Part shown: positions 63,266 to 64,000 of the stretch, in pieces
How positions within the stretch are numbered: position 1 is the first letter of the stretch
How the letters are laid out: every line of letters starts with the position of its first letter
Assembly (NCBI RefSeq): GCF_030813055.1
Contig: NZ_JAUSTW010000005.1
Location: 248,001-312,000 of the forward strand
Direction: 5' to 3'
Source of the DNA: Neobacillus ginsengisoli
GTDB lineage: Bacteria; Bacillota; Bacilli; Bacillales_B; DSM-18226
DNA: 64,000 nt
Program-made: the position numbers and the translations under genes
The notes under the pieces: model-generated
The model's input: the letters and a program-made list of their open reading frames with translations, nothing else
Databases searched by the model: none
Told to the model about the DNA's origin: nothing

Positions 63266-63619
63266 TTAAATTAGCTTAGTCATTAAAAACTCTATTTTTC
63301 CTACTAAATTTTCCTTAATGGTATCATCCAGTGTCATTTCGTCCATGGTCTCTTTCATGGTGCTCATCCATATTTCAGCTCTTTCAGGAGCCATCTGAAA
63401 TGAATGTCTTTCTTTAACCTTTGAAACATGATTCTCTTGGTCTTGAGATGAATCTTCTGTTACTAGGCGGTATATAAACGTTCTTTGTCTACTTTTGAGC
63501 AATTCAATATCCACGTTCCTTTGTTCAAACATTGAAATATAATAGGAGTTCTTTAGAAGCTTCTCATAAAAGCGTTCTACCAGTTCATCAACTTTTTCCT
63601 GGCCTAATGTAATAGACAT
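63266..63619 (-). CDS. truncated-hemoglobin-like globin
   Basis: 117 aa, helical. VDELVERFYEKLLKNSYYIS and VDIELLKSRQRTFIYRLV match helices B-E of truncated globins; VKERHSFQMAPERAEIWMST carries the expected proximal histidine of helix F, and MKETMDEM with FLMTKL are helices G and H. Such proteins bind O2 or NO. RBS GAGGGG. The FNR-type promoter upstream implies expression without oxygen, fitting nitric oxide or low-oxygen sensing. Confidence 0.75.
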   Translation of the reverse strand: MSITLGQEKVDELVERFYEKLLKNSYYISMFEQRNVDIELLKSRQRTFIYRLVTEDSSQDQENHVSKVKERHSFQMAPERAEIWMSTMKETMDEMTLDDTIKENLVGKIEFLMTKLI

Positions 63620-63661
63620 CGTCTATCCCCTCTTTTTCATGAAAATAATATTGTCTACTTC

Positions 63662-63703
63662 ATTATAGTGAAAATAATAAATACATATGTGATATAAATC
63701 ACT
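63662..63703 (-). promoter_or_regulatory. FNR-dependent promoter of the globin gene
   Basis: TGTGATATAAATCACT at 63688-63703 matches the Bacillus Fnr box TGTGA-N6-TCACT. TATAAT at 63662-63667 (minus strand) places the box centre about 41 bases before the start of transcription, the class II activation position. No -35 hexamer is evident, as expected for an activated promoter. Confidence 0.7.
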
Positions 63704-64000
63704 ATTTAGGTAGGCTGTTTTCCTAAACATTGCGAAAACGACATTTTTTGTATCTCTCCTTAAGCGAACGTATTAAATATGATCGATGGAACAGACCTAT
63801 TATGTATATAAGGATGCCATTTTTCAAAGGGGCATCCTTTTTGCCTTGGAAAAAACATCTTTTTTACCTTGGCAAAAAAATACACAATTAAATTGTAGTC
63901 GTTATTCACATTCTGTTATATAATAAAAGCAACTAAACTTAATCTGTTCTATAATAAAACAAGCGGATATGTAAAAAAACTTGGGAAAAGGGGTAAACGA
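63704..64000. other. intergenic region at the right edge
   Basis: Contains an AGGATGCC/GGCATCCT hairpin with a T-tail at 63811-63845, then two TATAAT hexamers (63919-63924 and 63950-63955) set in imperfectly repeated TCTGTT..ATAATAAAA sequence. These look like promoters for a plus-strand gene beyond the window. A GGGAAAAGGGG stretch near 63985 may be its ribosome site. Confidence 0.45.

Overview
The window reads as chromosomal DNA of an endospore-forming, low-GC Bacillaceae (Bacillus/Neobacillus-like). Support comes from an alpha/beta small acid-soluble spore protein, a complete GerA-type germinant receptor operon, two CotB-like/DUF2642 coat proteins, ansR-ansAB and cysJI in Bacillus arrangements, many AGGAGG ribosome sites with TTG/GTG starts, and frequent rho-independent terminators. 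No rRNA, tRNA, phage or CRISPR array was seen.

Layout. 0-16 kb: two tiny Cys-containing ORFs, asparagine/aspartate catabolism (ansR, ansA, ansB), the germinant receptor with a probable fourth tiny subunit, an MFS pump, an internally deleted IS1182-type element sitting in the cys terminator, sulfite reductase (cysJI). 16-35 kb: mostly single genes (VOC dioxygenase, HAD, VIT/CCC1, SET, FAD oxidase, SASP, PatB, YdjM, CotB-like, YfmQ-like, a Crp regulator between two YdcZ transporters) with several pseudogenes (glycerate kinase, Nudix). 35-41 kb: a fused 2-oxoacid:ferredoxin oxidoreductase and a MocR regulator beside a broken LysE exporter. 41-58 kb: a surface/spore polysaccharide island. 58-64 kb: ArsB-type pump, DUF2642 protein, an intact second LysE copy, aldo/keto reductase, and a globin behind an FNR-type promoter.

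The 41-58 kb island is the main biological story. It combines enzymes that make UDP-glucose (GtaB/YtdA), UDP-glucuronate (YtcA/TuaD type) and its epimer (YtcB type), GT4 glycosyltransferases, three kinase-fold proteins of the YrzF/PrkD and HipA types, and a full route to activated sulfate (Sat, CysC) with a PAPS sulfotransferase and a TauE/SafE transporter. Together these suggest a sulfated, uronic-acid-containing polysaccharide, probably on the spore; a sigma-K-like promoter precedes gtaB. Parts of the island are decaying: a ManC-type GDP-mannose enzyme and two glycosyltransferases are broken.

Mobile DNA has a clear structure. Three 184-bp elements share GGCT(C/G)TGTTAAA ends and each has a perfect 8-bp target duplication. 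Each carries the same 131-bp GC-rich palindromic core that also occurs twice inside the IS1182 derivative. An approximately 805-bp segment carrying the mocR-lysE intergenic region is present twice, with the regulator intact in one copy and the exporter intact in the other.
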